A stretch of 64,000 bases of DNA from Gonapodya prolifera JEL478 (taxonomy: Eukaryota; Monoblepharomycota; Monoblepharidomycetes; Monoblepharidales; Gonapodyaceae), in NCBI GenBank assembly GCA_001574975.1, contig KQ965808.1, positions 62,001 through 126,000 on the forward strand. Reading direction: 5' to 3'. Below the pieces are notes generated by a model. It saw nothing but the letters and a program-made list of their open reading frames with translations, did no database searches and was not told the origin of the DNA. Made by a program: the position numbers and the translations under genes. Below are positions 47,202 through 58,699 of the stretch, piece after piece. Every line of letters begins with the position of its first letter. Position 1 is the stretch's first letter.

Positions 47202-48465
47202 ATGACCACACGCCGCCGCACCACGTTCGCGCCGCCGTCCACCGCGTGTCGGTGCACGTCTGTTCCCGAAATCCTCGCGCGGATCCTCGACTTCATCTCC
47301 GACAATGAAACGACAAAAGCAGAGTTGGGCATGCTGGCACTCGTATGGTGAGGAGCATTGCCGGTCCTTGCTCTTCGTACCACACTCAATGATTGATCGT
47401 TCAACCTGCAGCTCGTCGTGGACCGGCCCCGCAACAGCCAGGGTCTGGCGCACAGTACAGCTTGAATCCACGGCGAATGCCCAAATCTGCCGCGTCCCTG
47501 TCCCCATCGGGCTCTACCTACGCCTCAGCAAGCGCTCCAGATCCCTTGTTTTGCCCACCACCGTCGAACTCGGGACTAGCACGCATTTCGACGTGGACCG
47601 CGACGTAGCACTCGCCGTGGGGGATTTCCTCAAAGTGATCGCTCCCACCGTCAAAGTGTGGAGACTCGGCGTCCACTCCGAATCCTTACTCCCGCTCCTG
47701 GGCGTTGCAAGTGTGGGCGAGACCGTCTCGGTGCTGGACCTGCTGCTCAACCAACCAGGAGACACAGAATGGGCGGACGCGATGCTCGCAAAGTGCCCCC
47801 ACGTTCGCTCTCTCACCTTGAAAGGCGTTCTCCCCACTTTGACGCTGAAGCACCTTTCGGGGTCGAGCAAGCTGACCCGCTTGTGGATAGAAGCGAGGCC
47901 AATTGCCTCAAACGGCTTGAGCGCGGACTTGTACCGTAAGATCGGGGAACTGAGCTCATTGACCTGGTTGGGGATTACAGTAGACAAGTACACGGACAAG
48001 GACGGAAAGTTGGACCACCTGCAGTCCCTCACGAACCTGACCCGGCTTGTCATTCGCGCCTCCACGGCCCCCTCCTACACCAAAACTGTCGCTCCTCTGC
48101 TGCAAAAAATCGGGAAGAACCTTTCCACGCTTGACATCTTCGGATGCAAAGACGGCGCCACCGCCCTATCCACACCCACGGGGATTCTCTCCACCTGCCC
48201 TCGCCTCGAAGAACTCTCGCTCTCCTCTTGCGGAATCACAAACGTATCCACCGTCACATTCTACATCCTCGCTTTCCCCACGTTGACGACGCTGGCTGTG
48301 GACGGGGCCGCCCTGGCGCACGACGAGGTGTCAAAAGGGCTGCTCAAGCTGACTTTGACGGAACGGCCTGGGTTTCGGTTGGCCGCGGAGAGGACGCTCG
48401 CGGCCAAGTTGGGCGTGGCGAGGGAGGTGCGGTGGGTGGATTGGGATTTGAAGGTGGTGCCGTAA
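47202..48465 (+). CDS. F-box / leucine-rich repeat protein
   Basis: Two exons (47202-47347, 47412-48465) give 399 residues without interruption. The F-box reads CRCTSVPEILARILDFISD, then LGMLALVCSSWTGPATARVW, and spans the intron. The rest is LRR-like with a leucine-rich rhythm: CPHVRSLTLKGVLPTLTLKH, LTNLTRLVIRAST, LSTLDIFGCKDGA, CPRLEELSLSSCGITNVS and FPTLTTLAVDGAAL. It ends VRWVDWDLKVVP. It should bind Skp1 through the F-box and present a substrate to an SCF ligase. The nearby relics at 39858 and 40707 share the F-box sequence and intron position, so this is the surviving member of a local family. Confidence 0.87.
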
Positions 48466-48984
48466 AGGGGGTCAGTTTTTTTTGTCGTGTTGAACGTGTT
48501 ATGCAGCTCGTGGGAGTCCTGTTTTGGTGTCAATGGACACTCCATTACGTTGGTTTTTGTCTTATCAGTATCATCAGCATTATCAAGCGTGTTTTGTCGT
48601 CGTTTGTACAAAAGTCTTTGGACATTTCGCCATGTACCTTCTGGCGGCCACACACCTGCGAACTTCTTCGCCCTGAGGGCCGTCTCACCGCGAATGATGA
48701 CACACCGTTTAATCGCTGCGTCTGTACAACTATACAATATACCACACGACACACACTGCTGAGAAAAAGCACGCAAAAGATGACATTACTCCAACCACAC
48801 TCGATATTCCCGAAGAGATCCAAACACTGAAAAGAGATGACGAATGAGACCATGCATGCAAATGAAAGAGGCCCCCGTCCTGTCCTAGATCTTCCTCAAA
48901 CTTCAACCCAAAATGCAAGCAGGGAAGCGCCGCCCCCCCCCGTTCCCGTCCATTCCCACGAATCACCCTCGTTTCTGGGCACCC
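48466..48984. other. Convergent intergenic region
   Basis: Between the F-box/LRR gene and the 3' end of the low-complexity gene. No further gene recognised. Confidence 0.5.
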
Positions 48985-51932
48985 CTACCCTTTCGCCAAC
49001 CACGGCCGCCACGTCCACCCACCGCCCCAGTCCTGCTTCCCGACCGAAAACCCATACTTGGTGCTCCACGGAACACGCTTCTTGCGCTTCTCATCTTCGT
49101 CGTCCCCTTCTTCTTCCTGTATCGTGTCCCCATGTCCCGCTGCCGCCTTTGAACCAACGTCGACAGTGGATGGACCGCCGCAACTCGCGCTTTTGGTATG
49201 CTGCACCCTCCGCCCACCCCGTGCGCCAGCTCCTGACCGAGCAGCAGAACGTGGAGTCGCGGGTCGAGCGGCGGAGAGCGGAGGCGACTGAGGCGGTGCG
49301 GGCGGGGATCCAGCCGTGTCGGACGTGGGAGATCCCGGCGCATGCGCGGGAGCGATTACGGGACCTCCCGCCGGATCCGCACTCCGGGCACGCGTCCTCT
49401 TTCGACCCTTTTCGTCTTCGCTCCTGCTCGTGTTCGTGTTTTTCTCCTCTCGTGGTTGCGTTCCCACACTGAGGCTCGGACGCACGAAATGCAACATGCC
49501 CTGCGCAGCTTTGCCGTCGCTCAACGACCGTCTCAAATTGGGCCCGTCGCCACCGGTAGCGTACATGGTAATGGCAGCGTGGGAGGGCGGGGGAGGCGCC
49601 CAGGTGACTCTCGGCTGCTGTCCCTGCCCCTGTCCCGGAACTTGCATCTGCATTTGTTGCTCCGGCCCTTGCCCCACGGCAGGAGCAGCAACGTACACAA
49701 CCTGGCCCGCCCCACCGCCTTGAACTGGCACACCACCAGGGTTAACAACGACCCGCTGAGCCCCGGGTGCAATCATGACCTGCCCATTGGCCCCGATCAC
49801 TACGGGCGTCATGTACTGCGGGGCGATCATCAATTGCTGGGTTTGGTGCGGGTGCGGGGCGTGCAGCGAAGCGTGGTGGGTGGATGTGGCAGCGCCGCCT
49901 GCTGCGGTGCCGGGCGGCCCAGGCGAAGAAGCCGAAGGAGGTGGGGGAACGTACGATACGTACATGACCCTCCCGGGCCCGGGCGGGGCATGGTATCCCG
50001 ACACGGGCATTGGCGAGAGCGAGACAGACCGCGCGTGGCCGTGTGCACGGGGCGGTGCCGAGAGCGAGCCGAACGCAGCCGGTGGCGATACTGAGCGTGT
50101 GATAGAGAACGCCGGTCCACCAAAGGTAGAGGGTTCGGGAAGCACCATGCTGCCGATCCCAGGAAGTGTGTGTGCATGACCCACACTGGATGGAGTCTGC
50201 AGGATCGGACGTAACGCCTGCCCCTGCGCCTGCCCTTGCCCTGGTCCCTCCACTCCGAACTGCCCATTCGGCGGGAAGGACGACGCGAACATCCCGCGCT
50301 GGTCCGACGCATTCCCGTACGACAACCTGCGCACTGGGTGGGCGAGGGGGCGTGGGTGCAGGGGCGGGTTTAGGGTCAGGAGGTGTGTGGGAAGCACCGG
50401 CGCCGGTGGAGCGGAAATCGAGGGCGGCGATGCTGGGGTGGAGGAGGAGGTGACAGGGCTTGTGATGTGGGCGGGTGAGGAGAAGAGGAGCGTTTCGTGC
50501 GCCCGTCCCAGGACTGGTGGTGCTGATCCACTACCACCATCTCCAGCTCCACCGGACTGCAGTTCACTCTCACCCTCCTCATCCAACATCTTCCTCCCAG
50601 GCGTCGTACTCCCCATCACCGCCACGTCGGCGAGGAAGTCGAGTGGTTCGGCGGATGAGAGGTGGCGGCGGTGGGAGGGTGGTGCCCCGGTGGTGCGGGA
50701 GAGGGAAGGAAGGGTGGTGGGGAGGGAAGAGTGGGAAGGGAGGGAAGGGAGGGAAGGGAGGGTTGGGGGGGTTGGGAGGGAAGGAAGGGAAGGAAGGAGA
50801 GCAGGAGAGGAGGAGGGCGTGCTGGCAGGTAGGGCTTGAGGAACAGGACCAGCAAGAGGAATGTTGGAGATTGAAATGGTCGGGTGGTCTTCGATCCCCG
50901 GGGGCACGTCCCTCCGCTCCACGGAATGCGAGGTCGAGTGAATTGTGTCGTGGAATGTCAAGACCCTTGCCTCTCCCGCACTCGAAACTGTCGTTGCAGA
51001 ACCGCCTTCCGCTTCTGCAGCTACACCCGCCGCGACTGCCGGCACTAGTTGAAGAGGAGCCGAGGAAGAGGCGGCGGTAGGATACACCACGTCCCCACCA
51101 CCACCGCCCGCGGGGTCCAGTCTGAGCATGTGAGGAAGCGCAGTGGGTGTTTTCAACGCGGTCGTCTGGTGACCGTCCCTGTCGCGCAGGATCGCAAAGT
51201 GTCTGTGTCTGGGGCGAGTCGCGGCACCATCTGCAGTGTGGGAAGTGGAGAAGGGTATATCTTCTTCAGAGGAAGAGGAAGAGGAGGAAGAGTTGTGGTA
51301 GATAGGCGTGTCAGTGTCGGCGAGGGAGAGTGTGGTGACGAGGTGTGCGAGGTGGGGAGTCACGAAGCCCCCCGCTGCTCCGTAGTGGGAAGTGTGCACG
51401 GGGGTTGTGAAGAACTCCGTGGGCTGGGAAGCACCAACGGAAGCGGACGTGGGTGGCGTTGGCGTGCCCTCAGAGTGGGTAGACGTGAGGGTGGATATGT
51501 CGGGTGCGGGGATTGGGGGTAGGTGTGGGTGGAGGGATTCGTCGGCCGGTGAGCTGTGTGTGGTGCAGTGGGGAGCAGGGCGGTGGGAGGGGAGTGTGAG
51601 TGAGAGTCGCAGGCAAGGAGAGGGAAAGAGAGAGTGTGTGGGCGGTACCTGTGTCTGCGGGTGTACTTGAAATGCGTCGGGGGGGTTGATTCATCCTGGA
51701 GGAGGGTTGGTGTTTGTTAGTAATGTTGCGGTGTTGCAACAGACCCTCTGCAAACAGTGACTTCACATACCTTAAGCGGCACCACCACAACATCTTCCTC
51801 TTTTCCCTGCACGTGCACGTCGTCGTCCACGTCCATGTCCATGTTCGACTCTGCACCACCTTCCCTCTCCTCCTCGTTTGCTGCTGTATGCTGATCCGCC
51901 GTCGTTTCCGTCATGGGAGCGTCGACTTCCAT
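48985..51932 (-). CDS. Long low-complexity protein, unknown function
   Basis: Exon 1 (51932-51771) encodes an acidic N-terminus (MEVDAPMTETTADQH, then VDDDVHVQGKEEDV). Exon 2 runs from about 51648 (acceptor CACAG) to the stop at 48985. Together they give about 941 residues. The protein is Pro/Ser/Gly/Ala-rich and probably disordered. It includes a run of LPS-type repeats (LPSLPSLPTPPTLPSLPSLP) coded by a purine-rich tract. Short basic/serine words such as SITRSVSPPA, HARSVSLSPMP and LRRSLSDGK look like phosphorylation or 14-3-3 sites. A C-terminal block reads RKKRVPWSTKYGFSVGKQDW and is the most conserved-looking part. I do not recognise a family. A nuclear or signalling scaffold is possible, but this is only inference. 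The intron could alternatively end at 51655. Confidence 0.7.
50731..50800 (+). repeat. G-rich tract with G-quadruplex potential
   Basis: The plus strand carries at least ten runs of three or more G separated by one to three bases (GGGAAGGGAGGGAAGGG type). It is the template side of the LPS-rich repeat of the gene at 48985-51932. Confidence 0.8.
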
Positions 51933-52124
51933 TGCGTGTGTCTTCAGCGAGTGTTGCCCTTTCCTGGCTATGTGTGGTACCAACCAGACGGTGTTATGTA
52001 CCTTTTGTTTGTGAGTCACCACACGATCAGCGTTGCCCCACACCCAGCCCTTCCTCACCGCACCGCACGTCTTTACATCCACTCTTACTCTCTCCCTGCC
52101 GTGTCCAGTCACGCGGCCAGTCGA

Positions 52125-52817
52125 ATGACCTCCACTCTCCTATTGAGTCTACGGACAGGGTCGCTTGTCCCTTCCACCCACTTCGCCCTCAGCGCGTTTC
52201 CATTTCTGGGCACTCGTCTGTGCTCACTCCCCTCGCTTCTTTCCCGTTCCACCTTTCTCCACGCGCCGTTCCCCGCCCCCGCTCGCCGATCCCATGTCCC
52301 CTGGCCAAGTTTCGCAAACACATGGTCATCTGACACCCACTCACCTATCGACCGATCCGCGCTCTGCCCGTGGGAACTCTCCTGTTTCTCGTTTGTTAAG
52401 GCGGTTCCGCGCGTGTTTCGCGTCCCACGCTGCTTGAAGAAGCGTGTTTGGTCAAGTGGGTTGGACTCCCGAGAGTGCATCCTCAGGAGCAGTGGCGAAG
52501 CACGTCCCTGGCTTGGGAAAGTAAGACTTTGGGAGCGATTTCTTGTGGGTGGAGACATCGCACTGAATGCAAACGTGCGCTTTTCAAAGTTCAAGGTAAG
52601 ATTGATCCCGTATGCGCTTGAATGGGCAAGGAGAAGCGGGCGGTCCCTGTTGGGTGGTCCCAATTGACACAGACACTCGATTTGTCCATATATGGAACAC
52701 TGACCAGCGACCCGATCGCCGCTCTCGCACTTCAGCGGCATCGATAATTGGAGTTTCTGACCTACCGAGTGCTTTCGTTTTCTTTTCCCTCCTTTCCTCC
52801 AGCGTGAATATCCCTGA
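52125..52817 (+). CDS. Hypothetical protein, weakly supported
   Basis: An ATG at 52125 opens a frame of 157 codons that ends at a strong donor (AAG then GTAAGA at 52596) on a codon boundary. A candidate last exon at 52803-52817 adds REYP and a stop, giving 161 residues. The N-terminus (MTSTLLLSLRTGSLVPSTHF, then LPSLLSRSTFLHAPF) has Ser, Leu and Arg without acids, like a mitochondrial presequence. The rest (LWERFLVGGDIALNANVRFS) is not recognised. A small mitochondrial protein is possible. Support is only the open frame, the donor and the presequence-like start. Confidence 0.35.
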
Positions 52818-53095
52818 ACTGAGACGCGTCCGTCGCTCCGTGCCGAATAGCTCTAATCTCTCGTTGACAGCGGATTGTTCATGCACATTGCGGGTATCTG
52901 AGTACTGTAACAGCGCATTGTAATAATGAAATCTAGCTTCAGCTCACCAGCACGGAGTCTCATCAAATGACCGAGTGTACAAATGCTCTCGGGGATATGG
53001 AATTCCTGGCGCTGTTGAGAAGCAGAAAATTCGTTCTTGGAGTTAACTCCCTGGGGCTGGTTTCCAAAAGGTGCAAAAGGTATGCAGGAGCGTGA

Positions 53096-53752
53096 CAAAT
53101 CTGTCATTTCTATCAAAAACTTCCAGAGGAAGAGAGAGATCCGTGGCTGTTGGACCAAGAACAGGTTGCGTTGAGGATCGAACGAGAGTCACTTGCGTGG
53201 AGAGAGGTTTACGAAAGAGTTTCTCGACAAGAACGAGAGTCGCTCAGGCGCACAAAGAACAATCAAAAAGAGAAAAACGCTCGAATTGCTTTCAAATTTA
53301 TCTCCGCTGTTTTTCCCGTAGCAAACTACTCTTTTGATGAAATTTTGAAAACCAGAGCCTCACATCTCACCTCAAAAAATCTCACCCTCGGTAAACTCAA
53401 ACACAATTGCCTAACATATGTCGATGAGCTTGAGCAAAACCGCGCAGACTCGCGCAGACTGGAACAGGACATGTTGAAGAGACAACAATGCATATTGCAG
53501 AGAGAAGAACACAGAATAAAGTGAATCAAAGAACTCCAAATGATGTCCATCGATCAACAGCTACGAATGTATGCAACAGAGAAAACTGGTCAATGCTTAT
53601 GCGTCTGTGGTTTTTCTGGCAGTCGCTTGTGTGGATTTTGCGCAAGATGCTGTTGCCTTGGAGACAAATGCGCACGCCACAGACTCAAAGGACAGTTCTG
53701 GAGAATGAGCAAAACGACGAGACATATCATGGGAGCGGAAATCCAAATATGA
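53096..53752 (+). pseudogene. Coiled-coil plus cysteine-rich reading frame split by TGA
   Basis: One frame runs 53096-53752 with a single in-frame TGA at 53522-53524. The left part is charged and coiled-coil-like (EEERDPWLLDQEQVALRIER, then VDELEQNRADSRRLEQDM). The right part after the stop starts IKELQMMSIDQQLRMYATEK and ends with a cysteine cluster (CLCVCGF, LCGFCARCCCLGDKC). There is no ATG near the left end, so an upstream exon may exist. The stop is either a recent nonsense change or ends a shorter protein. I do not recognise the family. Confidence 0.4.
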
Positions 53753-54403
53753 GAAAGTGTGAGCAAACAAATCTGAACAATTTCCAGAGTCTGAATCGCT
53801 GAGCTGCTGATAATCAGCGTCCCTTATTTTGTAAAATAAACCTAGGTACAACGATAACGACGTCTACCATTGTTCACCCCGTCGAACAAACATATGCACC
53901 CTCAAGTGTCGACGTATTGTTTCCTCGTAATTTCTCTGTGAGATTGCTCTCCACCCCTTCTGGAATCACTGCCTCCACCACTGGCATAACATTCCAATAT
54001 TCCAGTGCTCCCATGACAATTTGGGCATACGGGAAGATTGCTGTATTCAAAAAAATTTCATTTTAGAAATGTATTTGGTGTGACAAAAAAAAGATAAAAA
54101 TTGACCCCAAGATCCTAATTTGACTTCCATAAGAGTGGATGATTTTGCCCACCATCAAAACCAAAAAAAAAAGTCAAACCTCAAAAAAGTGAGAAATCTT
54201 CTCTTGCAATTCAATACTTTACCGACCATTTTTGTAATTTTCAGCTTGAAACAAGAACCTGCCTTTGGGTGTTGGAACGATCAGACATTATTTTCCAGGA
54301 ATTTATAAGTGCAATTTTCATGACTCACATTGCTGTGAAACTTTTTGGCCAACTTAAATTCATCATAAAGTAGAAAATCATAATTCTTTGAAAAACGGAT
54401 ACT
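53753..54403. other. AT-rich intergenic region
   Basis: Mostly AT-rich DNA with short A-tracts. An open plus-strand stretch at about 53804-54066 lacks an ATG. It could be an upstream exon of the MYND gene at 54404, but no link is shown. Confidence 0.4.
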
Positions 54404-54805
54404 ATGGCCTTGAAACTTCAATTCACACAGCCCGCAAACTCATCTGTGTCCACAGTTGAAATTGTCGGTAAAGATCACTCAATATGGTCTTTTTCATTGG
54501 GGCGGAATACCCTACCTACTGAAATCGCGGTTATCACATTCTGTGAGAGCAACGATTATTACAAACAAACAGGACACTTGTTCGCGAAGGAAATTCTCAT
54601 TTCAAAAGCTTGTGCAAAGTATGGATGTGAAGTGGACGGAAAGCGATGTGGTGGATGTAAGATTTATCGCTTTTGTTCTCCTGAATGCCATCGAGAATGC
54701 TGGAAAAGTCATAAGGAATTGTGCAAGACACTCTTAACAGCAGTATGGCCAGAACACATGTATGGACTCCTAGATTGGCGTCGTGATGAGGACAATAATA
54801 AATGA
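54404..54805 (+). CDS. Small MYND zinc-finger protein
   Basis: A single open frame of 133 residues. The C-terminal half is a complete MYND finger: CAKYGC, CGGCKIYRFCSPECH, CWKSHKELC. The N-terminal half (MALKLQFTQPANSSVSTVEI, then EIAVITFCESNDYYKQTGHL) shows no known motif. MYND fingers mediate protein interaction, often with proline-rich peptides. The sequence is AT-richer than its neighbours and is not closely related to the MYND family at 18-30 kb. The gene may extend left by an intron. Confidence 0.6.
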   Translation: MALKLQFTQPANSSVSTVEIVGKDHSIWSFSLGRNTLPTEIAVITFCESNDYYKQTGHLFAKEILISKACAKYGCEVDGKRCGGCKIYRFCSPECHRECWKSHKELCKTLLTAVWPEHMYGLLDWRRDEDNNK

Positions 54806-56591
54806 TGTTAACGTGGCGTCCTCGAGATGTAGTATCGGTGCAAGCCATGGTCGCATAGTTTTCGTAGATGTAATAGCTTCATTTGTTCCAAAATTGCGTT
54901 GGAAACAACAATAATGTGTGAACAAAATCAACAACACTGAACAGTACATTTTCGCTACCATTTACCACGCTGCTTCAAGGCACAAGGCATTTTTCAGAAC
55001 CAAAAAGGTACTGAGCAGATTGTCGCAGCTGCTTGTGCCGCGACCATTGTATGTGTGGTACTGACGTCGTATCGGGGGCTTCGGCTTCTGTTTGGATGTC
55101 GGAGTTTGGTGTTGGGAGCTTGGGCAGTTTTTTATGTCTGGCCATCACTCCATCTGTGGCCTCCCCACCCTCCTGATCTTCCCCAGATGACCGCTGATGG
55201 TGGAGGCTGTGACTGTGGGATGTTGGATGTTGGATGTTGGTCGGGCCCATGAAATTCATCTGCGGCACCCTCTCCCTCCGGCCGTATAAACTAGCCGCCG
55301 CTCCAGCCCTCCCTCATTTCCCGCATTTGCCAATGCCTGCCAATAGGAACTCAAGGAAATCAAGGCGTGCCGGAGGGCGTGATGACGGACCCCTTACTCT
55401 CTTCCTCTTTAGGCACGTATCCGTCATTGCCCCGTCTTCACGGGCAAGTGATGGACCTGCTGCCATGCACGTGGCTGCGAAGTACCTATGTAGTTGAGCA
55501 TCACTTTTTTTGGTTTCTTTGTGTCACGTACCACTTTTCGAACACTTGTCGTCGGTACTATTTTGGGCACAGCGACATGGTCAATTAGTGGACATTGCAA
55601 TGCTGCCAACCTCCACTGTATCTTTTAAATACGGTCTGCAGAACTGCTTGAAAGCAATCCGATTTCGGCACTCATTTTGTGCACGCTTGTTATGACATCA
55701 TCTTCACTTTCTAAGATGTCATTGTCGGTGCCAACTGCCAACACTCAGCACTGCAAGGTAGTCGACGCCAGTGACTACATTCGTTTATGGGGGTCCACAT
55801 TGAGCAGACTCTCGCTCACAATTTTTGGCAGCCCCACTGTCAGGACTTCGCAAACTAGTACTGCTGCCAACAAGTTACGGAAAAGATCTGCTCTCATGCA
55901 AGACTCACCAACGTACCGTAGTGCTGCTCGTACAAGTCCTCTAGTCGCAATCTATCGCTTCTTTATTTTTTGGTACTCATGCACTGTCGCTTGCGATGGC
56001 ATCACGTCATCAATGAGCTGTACTGGTACCATCGTCTTGACTTAGAGTGGGCAGAAAAGGTGTTTTCTGTACGTGTGTGCTACTTTGATGGCCCGGTAGT
56101 GATGGTGACGTGTCACCATCAAAACCTCGCCGGCGTGCTGTAGTGTTTATTGCACTACACAATCCTGCGGAAGCCGGAAAGTCTGTAATGTATTTTTTTG
56201 GTTACAAGTCCTGGAATTGGGATCTCATGCCGTACCAGTACACGAACAAGACTTTCGTAACTTCTCTCTGCTCCGAGGCAGCTGCTCTCATACCCGCGCT
56301 GAGACCCATTCGGTCGCCCCATTAATCAGTGTCGAAAGTGCAACAATCCCTTGGCATCAGCAAGTTTAATTGGTCATGTGCATTTAGGTATCACTCTACT
56401 CGTAACAAACATTATAATGAATGTATTACCACAAACTAATTGTACCCTGCCGCAACATCACTTCTTCTTCCCTACGCACCACCTCCCAGAAACCCGTCAT
56501 TCATTGATAATATCACCTTCTCATTGTTGTTCCCTTAAGTACCCAATCATCAACACGGTAGGATGGCAGCCACGACTACATTTCAAAAGCC
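54806..56591. other. Unassigned region, possible gene relics
   Basis: About 1.8 kb without a gene I can support. A plus-strand stretch near 55972-56083 reads WHHVINELYWYHRLDLEWAE and ends at a stop soon after. Another at 56110-56325 contains MYFFGYKSWNWDLMPYQY. Both look protein-like, but each is short and lies in a different frame, so they may be relics of one decayed gene. Confidence 0.35.
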
Positions 56592-57090
56592 TCACCACAC
56601 GTCCACAAACGTCCTGTACCGCGCCTGGAACGCCCCATCCGCCAGAACAGCTCTCAACGCAACAGCACTCCCCGCAATATCGCCCACGAAGCCCGCACAC
56701 GTGCTCAAAAACAGGCGCGTCGGGAGCGTGCCGAAACTTGCACCCGAACGGAATCGGAATCGCACGTTACAGTGGGCTCACTGCGTGCGGGTACGGGTCA
56801 TCACATCGCAACTCACATCCTCCCTCAACACCCCACGAGCTCCAGCCATGCACCCCCACAACCACCCCCGCCAAAACGCATCCACACCCCACACCCACCG
56901 TACACCGCTCCATGAACGGCACGGGATTCCCCGCCATCGTGGCCGCGAAGAGCCGTGCAAGATCGTCGTTGTCGATCGTCAAGGTGTCGTTTGGGAAGAG
57001 ACTCCCGCGGGCGGTCTGAGGGGAAGGAAGAGGGCACGACGAGGGCGAAGAGCAGGCGGGGATGGTGGCGCGGATTCGGACGGCAGCCAT
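56592..57090 (-). CDS. Small membrane protein with two hydrophobic segments
   Basis: Exons 57090-56837 and 56736-56592 join to 132 residues. The first hydrophobic segment is FMERCTVGVGCGCVLAGVVV and the second is STCAGFVGDIAGSAVALRAV. A charged C-terminus (FQARYRTFVDVW) follows. The size, the glycine-rich helices and the PFMERC-like entry to the first helix recall small inner-mitochondrial-membrane proteins, but I cannot name a family. The donor used (GTGGGG) is weak. A stronger GTGAGT donor at 56816 does not connect in frame to the second exon. Confidence 0.45.
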
Positions 57091-57315
57091 GGAGCGCGGG
57101 ATTGTTGTACAAGTAGGTTGAAAGAGGTCGTATCAGCTCTATCTTGCAGTCTGCTCAAATCTTGGTCCGCAAACGTAGTGCGCATGCTCTAGTCCTTGTG
57201 GACGGGCATGTGTGAATCAAACTAGTCGCCTCACATCACAAAACATTTCAATGCTCAACAACCGTCAACGTCAATCAAAGAAACCCATCTCGCCTCTGTC
57301 TCCTCTTTCGCACTT

Positions 57316-57320
57316 AAAAA
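57316..57320 (-). terminator. Pol III terminator of the tRNA-Tyr gene
   Basis: Five T on the minus strand, starting 7 bases after the tRNA 3' end. This is a standard RNA polymerase III stop. Confidence 0.75.
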
Positions 57321-57327
57321 GGCGACA

Positions 57328-57414
57328 TCCGGGTTACCAGGATCGAACCGGTTACATTAACGTTGCCGCGGAGCAACTTACAGCGTTACGCTCTTCCAAC
57401 TGAGCTAAACCCGA
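57328..57414 (-). tRNA. tRNA-Tyr (GTA anticodon) with 14-base intron
   Basis: The minus strand folds as a full cloverleaf. The acceptor stem TCGGGTT pairs with AACCCGG, with A as discriminator base. The D stem is GCTC/GAGC and the anticodon stem TAACG/CGTTA. The T arm is ACCGG-TTCGATC-CTGGT. The loop CTGTAA contains anticodon GTA at 57381-57379 and is followed by a 14-base intron (57377-57364) after position 37, the canonical place. Eukaryotic tRNA-Tyr genes normally carry an intron here, and it is needed for pseudouridine formation in the anticodon. CCA is not encoded. Confidence 0.95.
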
Positions 57415-58699
57415 CTTGTTACTGACCGTGAAGCGCAAAAAATGCCCAGGTGGCGGTGAGAGGAGGTAGAATTGGGTGGGAAACTGTCAGCAAGTAGACA
57501 AAATTCTTTTTTCTTTTCACCTTCGCAAAGCGAGCAGATGCCGGGACGATACCAGTGGGTCCCCGATGAAGCGAAGAGGGGAAGGTGCACGAGCAACAAC
57601 ACGTACCATGTCTAGTGTGTACTGTTCATTTGAAAGGTTTCTTCGACAAATTGTGCCAACACTTTTGTAAAGTAGCTATCCCTCTGCAACCCGTAGTTGA
57701 CATACAACTCCAGCCCTGCACAATCTGCACTCCTGCGCTCGCCCACGCACCACATATGTACTGTCACCCCGCGTACCTCCGTCCAGGCCACGGATTCGGC
57801 CCGGCTGGCAGACTCTCGCCTCGCGCAAAACAAGCCGGCGGGGCGATCGGGGTTGTTGATGTCGCCCTGGTATTGAAGGCGCGCCGAGATTGAGTGGTGT
57901 GAGCTCGGCAGCCGGAATAGTTACAGGTCTTGCAGATTGGAGGTGGGGGCGCAGAGTGGTTTGTGGCGTACATCCCACTGTGGTTTCAAATGAAAAAAAT
58001 CCTAAGGACTCTCGTGAAGAGTGGGCCCCTGATTGGAACCCACTCTTCACAAGTGTCCTTAGATCTTTGACGTGAAGTTGCGAGGGGAACAACGGTCACA
58101 GCTACTGCTCCCATGCGCTGGCATCTTGGACCGCCATTCCAGACTCCTGACGAAAGTGTGAGCCGGGTCGAAGGGAGTTGCCATTGCAATCTCCTCCTCC
58201 ATAACTTGATGAGTTCACGTCGACGGCGGGGTGGTGGTGAGTAACCGAAAATGAAGAACAGAAAGGCAGCGACCAAGAATCGGTGCCGAGTGCACCCCGC
58301 ATCCGTGCTTGACGGCACCTCTTTGTTCTTGGACGTGACCTGTGCGGATGAAACGGATCGCGAATGGATATGCAAGCACAAGCAGCTAGCAGGGCAGTCC
58401 GGAGGGCAGTCCTTCGATGAGAACGATACTGAAATCGCAACGATGTTGCCATGTATCGAAAGTGGTGGAATCCTGCCAAGAAAGGGGACATTTCAACTTT
58501 GGGACCGCGGGTGTCGTGGGAGATTCTCTCCTCCATTGTTCCACCGTTTGATTTTCCACGATGTCTTTTCTCCCTTGAGCCTGCTCCGACGAAGGACCGA
58601 AATCCTCCGTTATTGCTTCCCAATCGAAAGGTCCCCGTGCACACTATTGGACTCAATCTCTGACACATAATTTGTCCCACTTCCGCAACTCCCATTCCA
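57415..58699. other. Intergenic region with a hairpin
   Basis: About 1.3 kb with no supported gene. A plus-strand stretch at 58451-58663 (LGPRVSWEILSSIVPPFDF) is weakly F-box-like but too short to call. The hairpin at 58002-58062 is listed separately. Confidence 0.4.
58002..58062. repeat. Inverted repeat / hairpin
   Basis: The left arm CTAAGGACTCTCGTGAAGAG with TGGG after it pairs with the right arm ending CACAAGTGTCCTTAG. The arms are ~24 bases with about three mismatches and a 13-base loop. Not associated with a recognised gene. Confidence 0.75.

Noticed and set aside
51714-52124. Plus-strand frame left of 52125 as an N-terminal extension
   Set aside because: It overlaps the first exon and promoter side of the minus-strand low-complexity gene and shows no motif.
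57212-57403. Open plus-strand frame across the tRNA locus
   Set aside because: The sequence folds as a complete tRNA-Tyr on the minus strand with a terminator; the frame is incidental.
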